A stretch of DNA of 64,000 nt from Bosea sp. F3-2 (GCF_008253865.1 NZ_CP042331.1:4987501-5051500), one strand, 5' to 3'; counted from the stretch's first letter, positions 26,463 through 35,396 are shown. Numbers and translations are program-made. The notes: generated by a model from the letters alone, not told the origin.

Positions 26463-26501
26463 GGCCTGTTAAACGTTTTACTGTAAAACGTTTAACAGGC
26501 C
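26463..26501. promoter_or_regulatory. Tandem LacI operator in a 39-bp perfect palindrome
   Basis: The arms contain CCTGTTAAACGTTTTAC and its exact complement around a single central T. Each arm holds an AAACGTTT core with the central CG typical of LacI-family operators, with core centres 15 bases apart. It lies three bases upstream of the LacI start codon (26458, minus). It could also fold as an RNA hairpin, but the paired LacI cores favour a double operator for autoregulation. Confidence 0.85.
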
Positions 26502-26675
26502 GGCCATTGCGACGCAAGCCGTTTTCATTCGGTGAAACCCTCTGGTGATCATGGCAGACCGATTCACCGTCAGCGCGAGCCCCGCGCGTCCGCCACTCAT
26601 GGTTCGAGGACATCTACGGAAAGGTCACCACGTCGCGCAGAACTTGCCGATACGGTTCAATGCCGGGACGGTACC

Positions 26676-27644
26676 TTACCCAGGTGCAGCCCCATCTCGG
26701 GCTATAGGTTCTTCAAGTTCGTTTCTGACGCCCCGCACCAGCCCGGTCAGAAACTCGCTAACCACTCGAACCCTTCGCGATTGTGCGAGATCGGAATGGA
26801 TCGCCAGCCAGATGTCCTGGTCGATCCCAAGGTCGGCTTGCAGGCACACAAGTTCGTTCTGCCTTCCGAGGAAGTGCGGGAGAACCGCCAGACCGACTCC
26901 GGCTATGGCGGCGGAGAGCTGTGCCGAGAGCGTCGTCGTTGCCAGTACTGGTGCGCGACCGCGCAGGAGGCGCTCGATCCATTGAGCTGCGGGCAGATGA
27001 CCATAGGCCTCGCACCATGTGATGAAGCTGTCGGCATCAAATCGCTTGTCGTCAAGCCGAGGGGAGCGACTCTCGATGTAGGACGGCGAGCCATAGAGGC
27101 CATAGCCGAGCGTTCCCAGCCGCCGAATCGTGACGTTGCCGCGCTCGGGCTTAACCATCCTAAGAGCAAGATCGGCGTCACGGCGATGCAGATTGACCGT
27201 CTGGACATCGGTGACGACCTCCAGTGACAGGTCGGGATATCGACTCGTCAATCTCGGTAAAGCCGGGATGATGACGTGATTGGCCAGCGTTTCCGCCGTA
27301 GCCAGGCGCACCCGTCCAGCAACGCTGGCCTGTGCAGATGAGCCTTCTGCAAAGGCGTCGGCAGCCTGTTCCAGCGCTTCCGCGCGTTCGAGGAGTGCGG
27401 CACCATCGTCCGTCAGCCGGTAGCCGTTCTGATGGCGGCTGAACAGGGGCAGGCCGAGCGCGTGTTCCAGCCGTTCGATCTGGCGCGAGACGGTGGCAAG
27501 CCCGGATCCGAGATGGGCAGCCGCGCCGCTCAGTGTTCCCGTGCGTGCGATGGCGAGGAAGACCCTCGCATCGTCCCACCGCAGATGGTTGGCGTCACGC
27601 TTTCCGTTTTCAGAAAACGACTTACGAGATTTGGCGGTTTTCAT
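26676..27644 (-). CDS. LysR family transcriptional regulator
   Basis: The 322-aa product has the LysR helix-turn-helix near residues 20-60 (DARVFLAIARTGTLSGAAAHLGSGLATVSRQIERLE) and a C-terminal effector-binding domain with ASVAGRVRLATAETLANHVIIPALPRL. The sequence VSRQIERLE with LPLFSRHQNGYRLT is typical of the group controlling single neighbouring oxidoreductases. It is divergent from a small exported protein and an aldo/keto reductase, which are its likely targets. The start at 27644 is preferred over 27689 because the extra residues show no family match. Confidence 0.9.
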   Translation of the reverse strand: MKTAKSRKSFSENGKRDANHLRWDDARVFLAIARTGTLSGAAAHLGSGLATVSRQIERLEHALGLPLFSRHQNGYRLTDDGAALLERAEALEQAADAFAEGSSAQASVAGRVRLATAETLANHVIIPALPRLTSRYPDLSLEVVTDVQTVNLHRRDADLALRMVKPERGNVTIRRLGTLGYGLYGSPSYIESRSPRLDDKRFDADSFITWCEAYGHLPAAQWIERLLRGRAPVLATTTLSAQLSAAIAGVGLAVLPHFLGRQNELVCLQADLGIDQDIWLAIHSDLAQSRRVRVVSEFLTGLVRGVRNELEEPIARDGAAPG

Positions 27645-27732
27645 CGTCAAATGAGAAAACCATCGTGGCTCCCGACAGACAAGGAGCAACGCAATGTTTG
27701 GCCTAAGCGATCACGTCCAAAAAGGAGAACAG

Positions 27733-28314
27733 ATGCCACGCTTCGCCACCATTTTCGGGCGAAGGAAGGTTGCCTCGGTTGCGGTGTCGCTTCACCTGTC
27801 CGCCTTGAGCCTCGTGGGCTCTGCCGTCGGTCTCGGAGTCGTCCCGCCTGCGCTTGCGCAAGTGAAGGCCGAGGCGGCTTCACCCGAAGCGATCACGGCC
27901 GCAAAGGCTCGCGTCGCAAATGCGCTGGGGTTCGGCAGGCGCATCCTGCTGGTCGAGCTCTATGGCACGACGCTCTATGTTTTCAATTCCAGTAACAATG
28001 TCGGCGGCCCCGTCCTGCGTGCGCTCGAGAAGCTGGGCTTCACGTCCGTTCTGCCGAATGGCATCGATATCGGCGCTTCCGGTGCGACGTCCCTGTCTAT
28101 GGAGCAACTGCGGCGCACAAGCGCCGATCACGTCCTCTTTTTGAACTTCTCGACTTCCGAGGGAACCGTGCGCGAAGTTGAAGACGGGTTGCGGCGCATT
28201 GCGAGCGGACGTCTCCATCGGCTGGACACGACGACCTCCGTTGCGCTCTCCGGAGATTGGACCGAGCCGTATCTGGTTCCTCGGGTGGCTGGCGCCATCC
28301 AGGGAGGTGGCTGA
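27733..28314 (+). CDS. Exported protein resembling the second lobe of a siderophore-binding protein
   Basis: The 193-aa product starts at an ATG with AAAGGAG six bases upstream. It has a probable signal peptide (cleavage near PPALAQVK), then AKARVANALGFGRRILLVELYGTTLYVF, NNVGGPVLRALEKLGF, SMEQLRRTSADHVLFLNF and a C-terminal helix. This pattern resembles only the linker helix and C-terminal lobe of FecB/FepB-type binding proteins, which are normally 300-340 aa. The N-terminal lobe is missing, yet the signal peptide is intact. It is either a decayed gene joined to its signal by an in-frame deletion or a distinct small family. It is divergent from LysR. Confidence 0.6.
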   Translation: MPRFATIFGRRKVASVAVSLHLSALSLVGSAVGLGVVPPALAQVKAEAASPEAITAAKARVANALGFGRRILLVELYGTTLYVFNSSNNVGGPVLRALEKLGFTSVLPNGIDIGASGATSLSMEQLRRTSADHVLFLNFSTSEGTVREVEDGLRRIASGRLHRLDTTTSVALSGDWTEPYLVPRVAGAIQGGG

Positions 28315-28487
28315 GCCCCGGCATCGGCGGCAGCCATCGCGGCCGTCTCGATTGCGAGCGTCGCCGTGCCCCTATCGGAAAATGAAAGCCAGTCCCGAAG
28401 CGCGCGCGAACCATGGCCGGACGGAGCCAGACTTGGTTGCCTGTGTGCCGGTGGATCTCTGCGCTGCCAGACAAAAGGAATGAACTG

Positions 28488-29483
28488 ATGAAGACACGTA
28501 AAATCGGCCCTGACCTTACCGTTTCGGCCGTTGGTCTCGGCTGCATGGGGATGAGCCATGCCTATGGCGGCCAGGACGAACGAGAATCGATCCGCACGCT
28601 TCATCGCGCCGTCGAACTCGGCGTCACCTTCTTCGACACGGCCGAGGTCTACGGCCCGTTCGAAAATGAAATCCTGATCGGCAAGGCCTTGAAGCCCTAC
28701 CGGGACAGGGTGGTGATCGCGACCAAGTTCGGCTTCCGGATCGATGCAGGCAAGCAGGGCGTTGAAGCCATGTCCGGCGTCGATGGCCGGCCGGAGCATG
28801 TCCGCGCGGTGGCCGAGGCGTCTTTGAAGCGGCTCGGGGTCGAGGTGATCGATCTCTTCTACCAGCACCGCGTCGACCCGCAGGTCCCGATCGAGGACAC
28901 CGTGGGGGCGATGGCGGATCTCGTTCAGCAGGGAAAGGTGCGTGCGCTCGGCCTTTCCGAAACGGGAGCCGACATGATCCGGCGGGCGCACGCGGTTCAT
29001 CCGATTTCGGCTCTCCAGAGCGAATATTCGCTGTGGACGCGCGATCCAGAAGGCGAAATCCTCGATACTTGCCGTGAACTCGGCATTGGCTTCGTGCCGT
29101 TCAGCCCGCTTGGCCGCGGCTTTCTGACGGGCAAGATCCAGAAGCCGGAGGACTTTGGCGACGGAGATTTCCGGCGGACGCTTCCCCGTTTCAGCGCCGA
29201 GAACATGGCCACAAATACCGCGCTCGTGAAGCTGATGGAGGAGATGGCCGTAGCCAAGGGCGTAACGGCCGCGCAGCTTGCGCTCGCCTGGGTCATCAAC
29301 CAGGGAGAGTTCATCGTGCCCATCCCGGGCGCACGCAAGATCGCTCATCTGGAGCAGAACGTCGCCGCAGCCGATATCGTGCTGTCATCGGACGAGCTAA
29401 GGGCGCTCGGCGACATGCTGGCGCCGGAAAGGTTCGCCGGCACCCGCTACGGCACCGCTGGCGCCTGGGTGACCAACAGGTGA
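28488..29483 (+). CDS. Aldo/keto reductase
   Basis: The 331-aa TIM-barrel NADPH oxidoreductase has GLGCMGMSHAYGG at the N-terminus, the catalytic Asp-Tyr region FFDTAEVYGPFENE, Lys in VVIATKFGF, His in LFYQHRVDP, and the C-terminal cofactor loop IPGARKIAHLEQN. This matches the AKR13-like group of bacterial reductases. The ATG at 28488 has AAAGGAA nine bases upstream. It lies 173 bases after the small exported protein, followed by a strong hairpin, and is probably in the regulon of the divergent LysR. The substrate is unknown. Confidence 0.9.
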   Translation: MKTRKIGPDLTVSAVGLGCMGMSHAYGGQDERESIRTLHRAVELGVTFFDTAEVYGPFENEILIGKALKPYRDRVVIATKFGFRIDAGKQGVEAMSGVDGRPEHVRAVAEASLKRLGVEVIDLFYQHRVDPQVPIEDTVGAMADLVQQGKVRALGLSETGADMIRRAHAVHPISALQSEYSLWTRDPEGEILDTCRELGIGFVPFSPLGRGFLTGKIQKPEDFGDGDFRRTLPRFSAENMATNTALVKLMEEMAVAKGVTAAQLALAWVINQGEFIVPIPGARKIAHLEQNVAAADIVLSSDELRALGDMLAPERFAGTRYGTAGAWVTNR

Positions 29484-29554
29484 GGTGAACACGGCCTTGT
29501 TCGATGGCCACCATGCCTTCAACCGGCGGCTCAAGCCGGCTTGATGGACTTTCA

Positions 29555-29584
29555 CGCCGGTCGGCCGGAGCTGGCCGACCGGCG
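29555..29584 (+). terminator. Terminator-like hairpin after the aldo/keto reductase
   Basis: CGCCGGTCGGCC and its exact complement enclose a six-base loop, 71 bases after the reductase stop. The 12-bp GC-rich stem is strong, but no T-run follows, so termination may be weak or factor-dependent. Confidence 0.55.
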
Positions 29585-29682
29585 CCATTGATCGATCGGT
29601 ATTGCCGTCGCTGATCGCGGGGATAAAAAACGGACCAACCGATGATTGAAGCTTTCGTTCTCAGATGCCGGCCTTGATTTGG

Positions 29683-29722
29683 AACGTTCTTCGCAATTCA
29701 GCTGTATCTTAAAAAGAACGTT
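29683..29722 (+). promoter_or_regulatory. Inverted repeat in the sulfonate operon leader
   Basis: AACGTTCTT (29683-29691) and AAGAACGTT (29714-29722) are exact complements with 22 bases between, about 90 bases upstream of the sulfonate binding-protein gene. The surrounding 29600-29760 stretch is AT-richer, as expected for a promoter. The rest of the 29484-29810 gap shows no gene apart from the hairpin listed separately. Confidence 0.45.
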
Positions 29723-29810
29723 TGTTTGACTTAAGGAACGATTCCTTCGCACAATTTGCCCAGCGCTGCGCCTTTGAGCGTTGCAAGGCAATACTGCGAA
29801 AGGGACGGAT

Positions 29811-30854
29811 ATGATCGACAAGATCGATCTCTCGAAACGCTTCGAAACACATCGTCGCGCAGTGCTGAAGGCAGTTTTGCTTGCGCCGCTTCTTGGCTCG
29901 ACCAGTGTTGGGGTGATCGCTCAGGAAGCGCTGCCGAAGCAGATTCCCGCTGGAACAAAGCTGGTTGTGGCGGATCAGAACGAGGCCTTGCAGACGCTGA
30001 TCCGGGCCTCCGGCGTGCAGGCGAAGCTGTCTAGCGCGGTAACCTATGCCAACTTCCTCGGTGGCCCAGCGATCCTCGAGGCGTTCCGGGCCGGCGCTCT
30101 TGATCTGGCCACCGTCGGCAATACGCCGCCGATCCAGGCCCATGCGGCCGGCGAACGGATTCCGATCGTCGCAGCGCGCGTCTCTTCCGAGACCGATTAT
30201 ATCCTTGCTGTCCGTCCGGGGCTCAGGATCAACAGTCTTGAGGAACTGAAGGGCAAAAGCATCGCTTACGGCGAGGGCACAGGTCGCCAGCCTTTCGTGC
30301 TGAACGCGCTGAAGCTTGCCGGGCTGACGCGCAAGGACGTCAAGCTTGTCCCATTGAGGGCGGCCGACTTTCCCGATGCGATACGGACTGGCCAGGTCGA
30401 CGTCGCGGCGCTCAACGAACCGCATTTCTCTCGCTATCTCGCCGACTTCGCCGATCGCGGCGCAAGCGCGCTGCCGAAGGAGCAGAACGATCGCCTGCCC
30501 AAGAGCCTGACCTATCTCTACGCAAGCAAGAAGGCTCTCGACGACCCAGGGAAGGCGGCAGCAATCCGCGAATTCGTCGCGGGCTGGATCGACGCCAGCC
30601 GCTGGTCGCACAAGAACGTCGATGCCTGGGTCGACGCCTACTACGTCAAGCGTCAGAACCTGAAGCCGGCTGACGGCCGCAAGATCGTCGAATCGGAAGG
30701 CGACTTCCAGTTTCCGCTACTGGCCAGCCTGATCGCCAAGCAGCAATCGCTGATCGACGTCATCCATGAGGCGGGCGACCTGCCGAAGCGGCTCGATGCG
30801 CGCGAGGAATTCGACCTGCGCTTCGACGAGGTCATCACCGCCAAGACCAACTGA
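29811..30854 (+). CDS. Sulfonate-type ABC transporter substrate-binding protein
   Basis: The 347-aa product has an N-terminal signal region (RRAVLKAVLLAPLLGSTSVGVIAQ) and the SsuA/TauA-type fold. GPAILEAFRAGALDLATVGNTPPI is the hallmark of aliphatic-sulfonate/nitrate binding proteins, followed by LAVRPGLRINSLEELKGKSIAYGEGTG and FVAGWIDAS. AAAGGGACGG precedes the ATG. It heads a four-gene unit with permease, ATPase and flavin monooxygenase, which would import and oxidatively cleave an organosulfur compound. Confidence 0.88.
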   Translation: MIDKIDLSKRFETHRRAVLKAVLLAPLLGSTSVGVIAQEALPKQIPAGTKLVVADQNEALQTLIRASGVQAKLSSAVTYANFLGGPAILEAFRAGALDLATVGNTPPIQAHAAGERIPIVAARVSSETDYILAVRPGLRINSLEELKGKSIAYGEGTGRQPFVLNALKLAGLTRKDVKLVPLRAADFPDAIRTGQVDVAALNEPHFSRYLADFADRGASALPKEQNDRLPKSLTYLYASKKALDDPGKAAAIREFVAGWIDASRWSHKNVDAWVDAYYVKRQNLKPADGRKIVESEGDFQFPLLASLIAKQQSLIDVIHEAGDLPKRLDAREEFDLRFDEVITAKTN

Positions 30855-30871
30855 CGCCCGGGTTGGAATGG

Positions 30872-31747
30872 ATGGACGCCATGAGTCTGATCACCTACGC
30901 CACTGGATTCCAGGCCAGTGCCGAAGCCGAACGGCATTCTGCCGGCTCGCCCGGAACGCAGGCGCCGCGGCCGCCGCAGCTGGCGCCGTCGCGGCTCCCG
31001 CCCGGCGGAATCCTGTTCGGCCCGATCGCATTGGTCATTATCTGGGAGCTTGCCTCGAGCATCGGCTGGCTTTCCCCGAAATTCCTGGCAGCGCCATCGA
31101 CCGCCATCCTGACGGGCATCGAGCTCCTGAGCAACGGCACGCTGGCCGACCACTTCCTCGCCTCGGCGAAGCGGGCCTATCTCGGTCTTGGCATCGGCGT
31201 TGCCATCGGGCTTGCGATGGCGCTTGCGGCCGGCCTCAGCCGCATCGGCGAGGCCTCCCTCGACGGGCTGGTCCAGATCAAGCGCGCCGTGCCGACGCTG
31301 GCACTGATCCCGCTCGCCATTCTCTGGCTCGGCATCGGAGAGGCGATGAAGATCGCGCTGATCGCCTCCAGCGTGCTGGTGCCGGTTTACATCAATACCC
31401 ATGCGGCGCTGAGAGGCATCGATATCCGCCACGTCGAGCTCGCCCGCAGCGTTGGGCTGTCTCGCGGAGCGTTCCTGCGCGAAGTCGCGCTGCCTGGAGC
31501 GCTGCCCGGCTTCTTCACCGGCTTGAGGCTCGCGGTCACCACCTGCTGGACGGCGCTCGTCGTCCTGGAGCAGATCAACACCACCGAGGGCATCGGCTAT
31601 CTGATGAACCGGGCCCGCGACTACGGCCAGACCGACGTCATCGTCGTTGGCCTCGCCATCTACGCCATCCTCGGACTAGGTTCCGATTTTGCGGTCAGGT
31701 TCTGGGAACGCCGGGCGCTGTCCTACCGCAAGGCGCTCGCATCATGA
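30872..31747 (+). CDS. Sulfonate-type ABC transporter permease
   Basis: The 291-aa SsuC/TauC-type permease has about six membrane segments after a polar N-terminal tail and the EAA loop HVELARSVGLSRGAFLREVALPGALPGFFTGLRLA. Three in-frame starts are close together: TTG 30863, ATG 30872 and ATG 30881. The ATG at 30872 is preferred on spacing to GGTTGGAA. Its stop overlaps the ATPase start by four bases (ATGA), showing a coupled operon. Confidence 0.88.
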   Translation: MDAMSLITYATGFQASAEAERHSAGSPGTQAPRPPQLAPSRLPPGGILFGPIALVIIWELASSIGWLSPKFLAAPSTAILTGIELLSNGTLADHFLASAKRAYLGLGIGVAIGLAMALAAGLSRIGEASLDGLVQIKRAVPTLALIPLAILWLGIGEAMKIALIASSVLVPVYINTHAALRGIDIRHVELARSVGLSRGAFLREVALPGALPGFFTGLRLAVTTCWTALVVLEQINTTEGIGYLMNRARDYGQTDVIVVGLAIYAILGLGSDFAVRFWERRALSYRKALAS

Positions 31748-32490
31748 ACGCCTCGGCCCATCCTCTCCGCCTGCCGCAGGGCCATGTGCCCGCTGCGGTC
31801 AGCCTGCGCGGCGTCACGCGCCGCTTCTCGGGCCGCAGCGTGTTGAGCGACGTCTCGCTCGACTTCACGCCGGGCCAGTTCGTCGCGCTCATCGGCAAGA
31901 GCGGCTCGGGCAAGAGCACGCTGCTGCGCGCCATGGCAGGCCTCGACGACGGCGTCGAAGGCGAAGGTCGGATCAGCGTGCCCGCCGATCGTTCGGTTCT
32001 CTTCCAGGACTCTCGGCTGCTGCCGTGGAAGACTGCGTTGCAGAACGTCGTCTTCGGCCTGCGCACGACTGACGCGGACGAGCGCGGTCGGGCAGCCCTT
32101 GCCGATGTCGGGTTGGGCGGACGCGAGGATGCCTGGCCGAATGCTCTCTCCGGCGGCGAGCAGCAGCGCGTGGCGCTGGCGCGTTCGCTGGTGCGTCAGC
32201 CGCGCCTGCTCCTGGCTGACGAGCCCTTTGGTGCGCTCGATGCCCTGACACGCATCAAGATGCATGAGCTGCTCTTCCGCCTGATCCGCCAGCACCAGCC
32301 GACAGTCCTGCTGGTTACGCATGATGTCGACGAGGCGATCAAGCTCGCCGATCGCGTCCTGGTGATGGAAGCGGGCCGCATCGTCGTCGATCGCCCGGTC
32401 ATTTTGGCGCATCCGCGCCTGAAGGATCCCCGCTTCGAGACCTTGCGCGGCGAACTGCTTACGGCGCTTGGCGTCTCCGACGCCGTCTGA
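31744..32490 (+). CDS. Sulfonate-type ABC transporter ATPase
   Basis: The 248-aa product is an SsuB/TauB-type ATPase with Walker A GKSGSGKST, the Q-loop region LFQDSRLLPWKTALQNV, signature LSGGEQQR, Walker B LLLADEPFGALD and switch VTHDVDEA. The QDSRLLPW stretch is typical for nitrate/sulfonate/taurine importers. It starts inside the permease stop and is followed 25 bases later by the flavin monooxygenase. Confidence 0.93.
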   Translation: MNASAHPLRLPQGHVPAAVSLRGVTRRFSGRSVLSDVSLDFTPGQFVALIGKSGSGKSTLLRAMAGLDDGVEGEGRISVPADRSVLFQDSRLLPWKTALQNVVFGLRTTDADERGRAALADVGLGGREDAWPNALSGGEQQRVALARSLVRQPRLLLADEPFGALDALTRIKMHELLFRLIRQHQPTVLLVTHDVDEAIKLADRVLVMEAGRIVVDRPVILAHPRLKDPRFETLRGELLTALGVSDAV

Positions 32491-32515
32491 ATCTCTCCCA
32501 CAGGGTTGATCTGCC

Positions 32516-33865
32516 ATGGCACGCGAACTTCACCTCAATCTCTTCATCAACGGGCGCGGGCATCACGAAACGGCCTGGCGTCACCCTGCCTCGACGAAAA
32601 AGGCGTTGAGCGATCTCTCCTATTATCGCGATCTCGCGCTGGTCGCAGAAGCGGCAAAGCTGGATTCGATCTTCTTCGCCGATCAACTCGCCCTCGGCGA
32701 CGAGCTCGCCCATGCCGCGCGCGGAGAGCTGGAGCCGCTCACGCTGCTGGGCGCGCTCGCCGCGCTGACCGAGCGCATCGGACTGATCGCGACAGCGTCG
32801 ACCACCTACAACGAGCCCTATAACCTCGCCCGCCAATTCGCCTCGCTGGACCATATCAGCGGCGGCCGGATCGGCTGGAACATCGTCACCTCCTGGGCGC
32901 CAGGTGCCGCCGCCAACTTCGGCCAGGATTCCCAGGTCGGCATCGACCAGCGCTATGCGCGCGCCCACGACTTCGTCGAAACCGTTTCCAAGCTCTGGGA
33001 CAGCTGGGCCAGGAACGCCATCGTCGACGACCGCGAGCGCGGCATCTATGCCCTTTCCGATCGCGTCCGGCGCGCTGAACATCGCGGCAACCATTTCAGC
33101 GTTGCCGGTGCACTCAACATCCCGCGTTCGCCGCAGGGGCGTCCCGTCTTCGTTCAGGCCGGCGCCTCGACCGATGGTCGCGCCTTCGCTGCACGTTATG
33201 CGGAGGCCATCTTCACCGCGCACCTCAACAAGGAAAGCGCGATCGAATTCTATGCCGACATCAAGACGCAGGCGCGTGCGTTTGGCCGGAGCCCGGACCA
33301 GATTGTCATCCTGCCCGGCTTAAGCGCCGCGATCGGCTCGACCGAAGCAGAGGCGAAACGTGTCTGGGAGGAGCTGAACGAGCTGTCGCATCCAAGCGTC
33401 GGTCTAGCCCGGCTGTCGAGCCGCTTCGGCGGCCATGATTTCTCGCATCTCAAGCTCGACGATGTTCTCTCGGTCGAGGATTTTCCCGACCCGTCGCAGG
33501 TCCAGGCCTCACGCAGCCGCGCCCAGTCGATCACCGCGCTCGTTGCGCGCGAGCGGCCGACATTGCGTGGTCTGTTGCACAGTCTGGCGGGCGCGAGGGG
33601 GCATTTTACAGCAACGGGAACGCCTGAGCAGATCGCCGACATCATCGAGGACTGGTTCGTGTCGGGCGCGGCTGACGGCTTCAACGTCATGCCGCCGATC
33701 TTGCCGGCGCAGTTCAGCATATTCACAAGCGAGGTGGTGCCGCTCTTGCGCAAGCGTGGCCTGTTCAGGACCGAGTATAGCGACGGCACCCTTCGTGACC
33801 GGCTGGGCCTCGACCCGGTTCCAAGCCGGTTCGACCCAGCCGAACCCGTAAAACGTTCAGCCTGA
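32516..33865 (+). CDS. LLM-class flavin monooxygenase (NtaA/SnaA/DszA family)
   Basis: The 449-aa luciferase-like enzyme uses FMNH2 and O2 from a separate reductase. Typical parts are the N-terminal LHLNLFINGRGHHETAWRHP, SIFFADQLAL, the flavin region ATASTTYNEPYNLARQFASLDHISGGRIGWNIVTSW, GRPVFVQAGAS and the C-terminal NVMPPILP. This is the NtaA/SnaA/DszA group, which acts on sulfones, sulfonates, nitrilotriacetate-like amines and similar compounds. Next to a sulfonate-type importer, oxidative C-S cleavage is the best guess. No flavin reductase gene is adjacent. Confidence 0.9.
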   Translation: MARELHLNLFINGRGHHETAWRHPASTKKALSDLSYYRDLALVAEAAKLDSIFFADQLALGDELAHAARGELEPLTLLGALAALTERIGLIATASTTYNEPYNLARQFASLDHISGGRIGWNIVTSWAPGAAANFGQDSQVGIDQRYARAHDFVETVSKLWDSWARNAIVDDRERGIYALSDRVRRAEHRGNHFSVAGALNIPRSPQGRPVFVQAGASTDGRAFAARYAEAIFTAHLNKESAIEFYADIKTQARAFGRSPDQIVILPGLSAAIGSTEAEAKRVWEELNELSHPSVGLARLSSRFGGHDFSHLKLDDVLSVEDFPDPSQVQASRSRAQSITALVARERPTLRGLLHSLAGARGHFTATGTPEQIADIIEDWFVSGAADGFNVMPPILPAQFSIFTSEVVPLLRKRGLFRTEYSDGTLRDRLGLDPVPSRFDPAEPVKRSA

Positions 33866-33968
33866 GCACAACCGCGTCCAGCAGGATCCGCCGCGGATCG
33901 GTGCCCGGGATGACGAGCAACGGGGAAGCGGCTGCCGCGCCGACGCCATCCGGATACGTCCGGAAACC

Positions 33969-35084
33969 TCAGGCAGCGAGCGCAGCCTGCGCTGGCCGGT
34001 GGGGTTGCCGTAGGCTCTCTGCCACCTGGGCGTTGGTAATCTGGCCTCGATGGATGTTGAGCCCCGCCGCCAGATGCGGATCATTGCGGATCGCGTCCAG
34101 ACCGCCTGCAGCCAACGCCAAGCCGAAGGGGAGGGTGGCATTGTTCAAGGCATAGCTCGACGTCAGCGGCACAGCGCCGGGCATGTTGGCGACGCAATAG
34201 TGGATCACCCCGTCGACTTCAAAAGTCGGGTCAGCATGCGTCGTTGGATGAGAGGTTTCGAAGCAGCCGCCCTGGTCGATCGCGACGTCGACGAGAACCG
34301 CGCCGCGCTTCATCTTGGAAAGCTGCGTGCGCGACACGAGACGCGGGGCAGCCGCGCCGGGGATCAGCACGGCTCCGATGACGACGTCTGCGGCAAGCAC
34401 TTCTTCCTCGATCGCGTGGAGCGTCGAAAAGCGCGTCCGCGCCCGCCCTCCGAAGTGCTCGTCGAGCTGCCTCAATCGCGGCAGGGAGCGATCCAAAATC
34501 ACGACGTCTGCCCCCAGGCCTGCTGCCATGCGTGCCGCGTGAGTGCCGACGACACCGCCACCTATGATCGCAATGCGCGCTGGAGGCACCCCCGGCACAC
34601 CGCCGATCAGCACGCCTCGGCCGCCGGCGTGCCGCTGCAGGCATGCACCGGCCGCTTCGACCGAAAGCCTGCCAGCCACTTCGCTCATGGGCGCGAGCAA
34701 TGGCAGGCCGCCGAATTTGTCGGTCACGGTTTCGTAAGCGACAGCCGTGACCCCGGACTTCAACAGCCCGGCTGTCTGTTCGGGGTCCGGGGCCAAGTGC
34801 AGGTAGGTGAACAGAATCTGCCCTTCGCGGAGCTGGATCCACTCGGAGGGCTGCGGCTCCTTGACCTTCACGATCAATTCCGCCTTGGAGAAGACGTCCG
34901 AGGCATTTGGCACAATCTTCGCGCCCACTGCCTCGTAGGCAGCGTCGGGTGCTGAAATACCGGCGCCGGCGCTCGTCTCGACAAAGACCTCATGGCCGGC
35001 CGCGGTGTATTCACGCACGGCCTCCGGGGTCAGCCCGACCCGGTATTCGTGAACCTTGATCTCCTTGGGCACGCCGACGCGCAT
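33969..35084 (-). CDS. ald: Alanine dehydrogenase
   Basis: The 371-aa enzyme interconverts L-alanine and pyruvate plus ammonia with NAD. It begins MRVGVPKEIKVHEYRVGLTPEAV with the pyruvate-site Arg and has VKVKEPQPSEW including the catalytic Lys. The Rossmann fold reads IAIIGGGVVGTHAARMAAGLGADV, and GGCFETSHPTTHADPTF and HYCVANMPGAVP follow. Length is standard. GGGAGGAAG sits just before the ATG; the open frame further upstream to 35294 has no family match. It stands alone and is convergent with the flavin monooxygenase. Confidence 0.96.
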   Translation of the reverse strand: MRVGVPKEIKVHEYRVGLTPEAVREYTAAGHEVFVETSAGAGISAPDAAYEAVGAKIVPNASDVFSKAELIVKVKEPQPSEWIQLREGQILFTYLHLAPDPEQTAGLLKSGVTAVAYETVTDKFGGLPLLAPMSEVAGRLSVEAAGACLQRHAGGRGVLIGGVPGVPPARIAIIGGGVVGTHAARMAAGLGADVVILDRSLPRLRQLDEHFGGRARTRFSTLHAIEEEVLAADVVIGAVLIPGAAAPRLVSRTQLSKMKRGAVLVDVAIDQGGCFETSHPTTHADPTFEVDGVIHYCVANMPGAVPLTSSYALNNATLPFGLALAAGGLDAIRNDPHLAAGLNIHRGQITNAQVAESLRQPHRPAQAALAA

Positions 35085-35396
35085 TGCTTCCTCCCAGTTT
35101 ATGGTTCTGCTGTTCGCGATGGCGGGTTGAGCTTGGCCAGAGCAAGGAAGCCCGCGCTGGCCCGATCTCTTCCGCTCGCCGCCATCGTTGCTCACACCGC
35201 AAGCGAGATCCCGAGCGAACCACCAGGCAGTGGCGGTTGCAAGGCCTTCGGCTGTTCCCATGGCGCCGCCAGCCAGGCTTTCCGTTCCGCGCATGCGGTC
35301 GAGGTGACGACAGGAACTTTGCTGCGATGTCCAGGAGGGTGCGGGGCCGGCTTTTCAGCCGACAAGCCGATGCCGCTTGGTCCCTAATGATGCGCC
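35085..35396. other. Intergenic stretch, no gene recognised
   Basis: These 312 bases lie between the ald start and the stop of the next minus-strand gene. No reading frame resembles a known protein and no strong hairpin or operator was seen. It should hold the ald promoter. Confidence 0.5.

Noticed and set aside
26463..26501. Rho-independent terminator
   Set aside because: The palindrome lies just upstream of the LacI start and contains paired AAACGTTT cores, which fits an operator better than a terminator.
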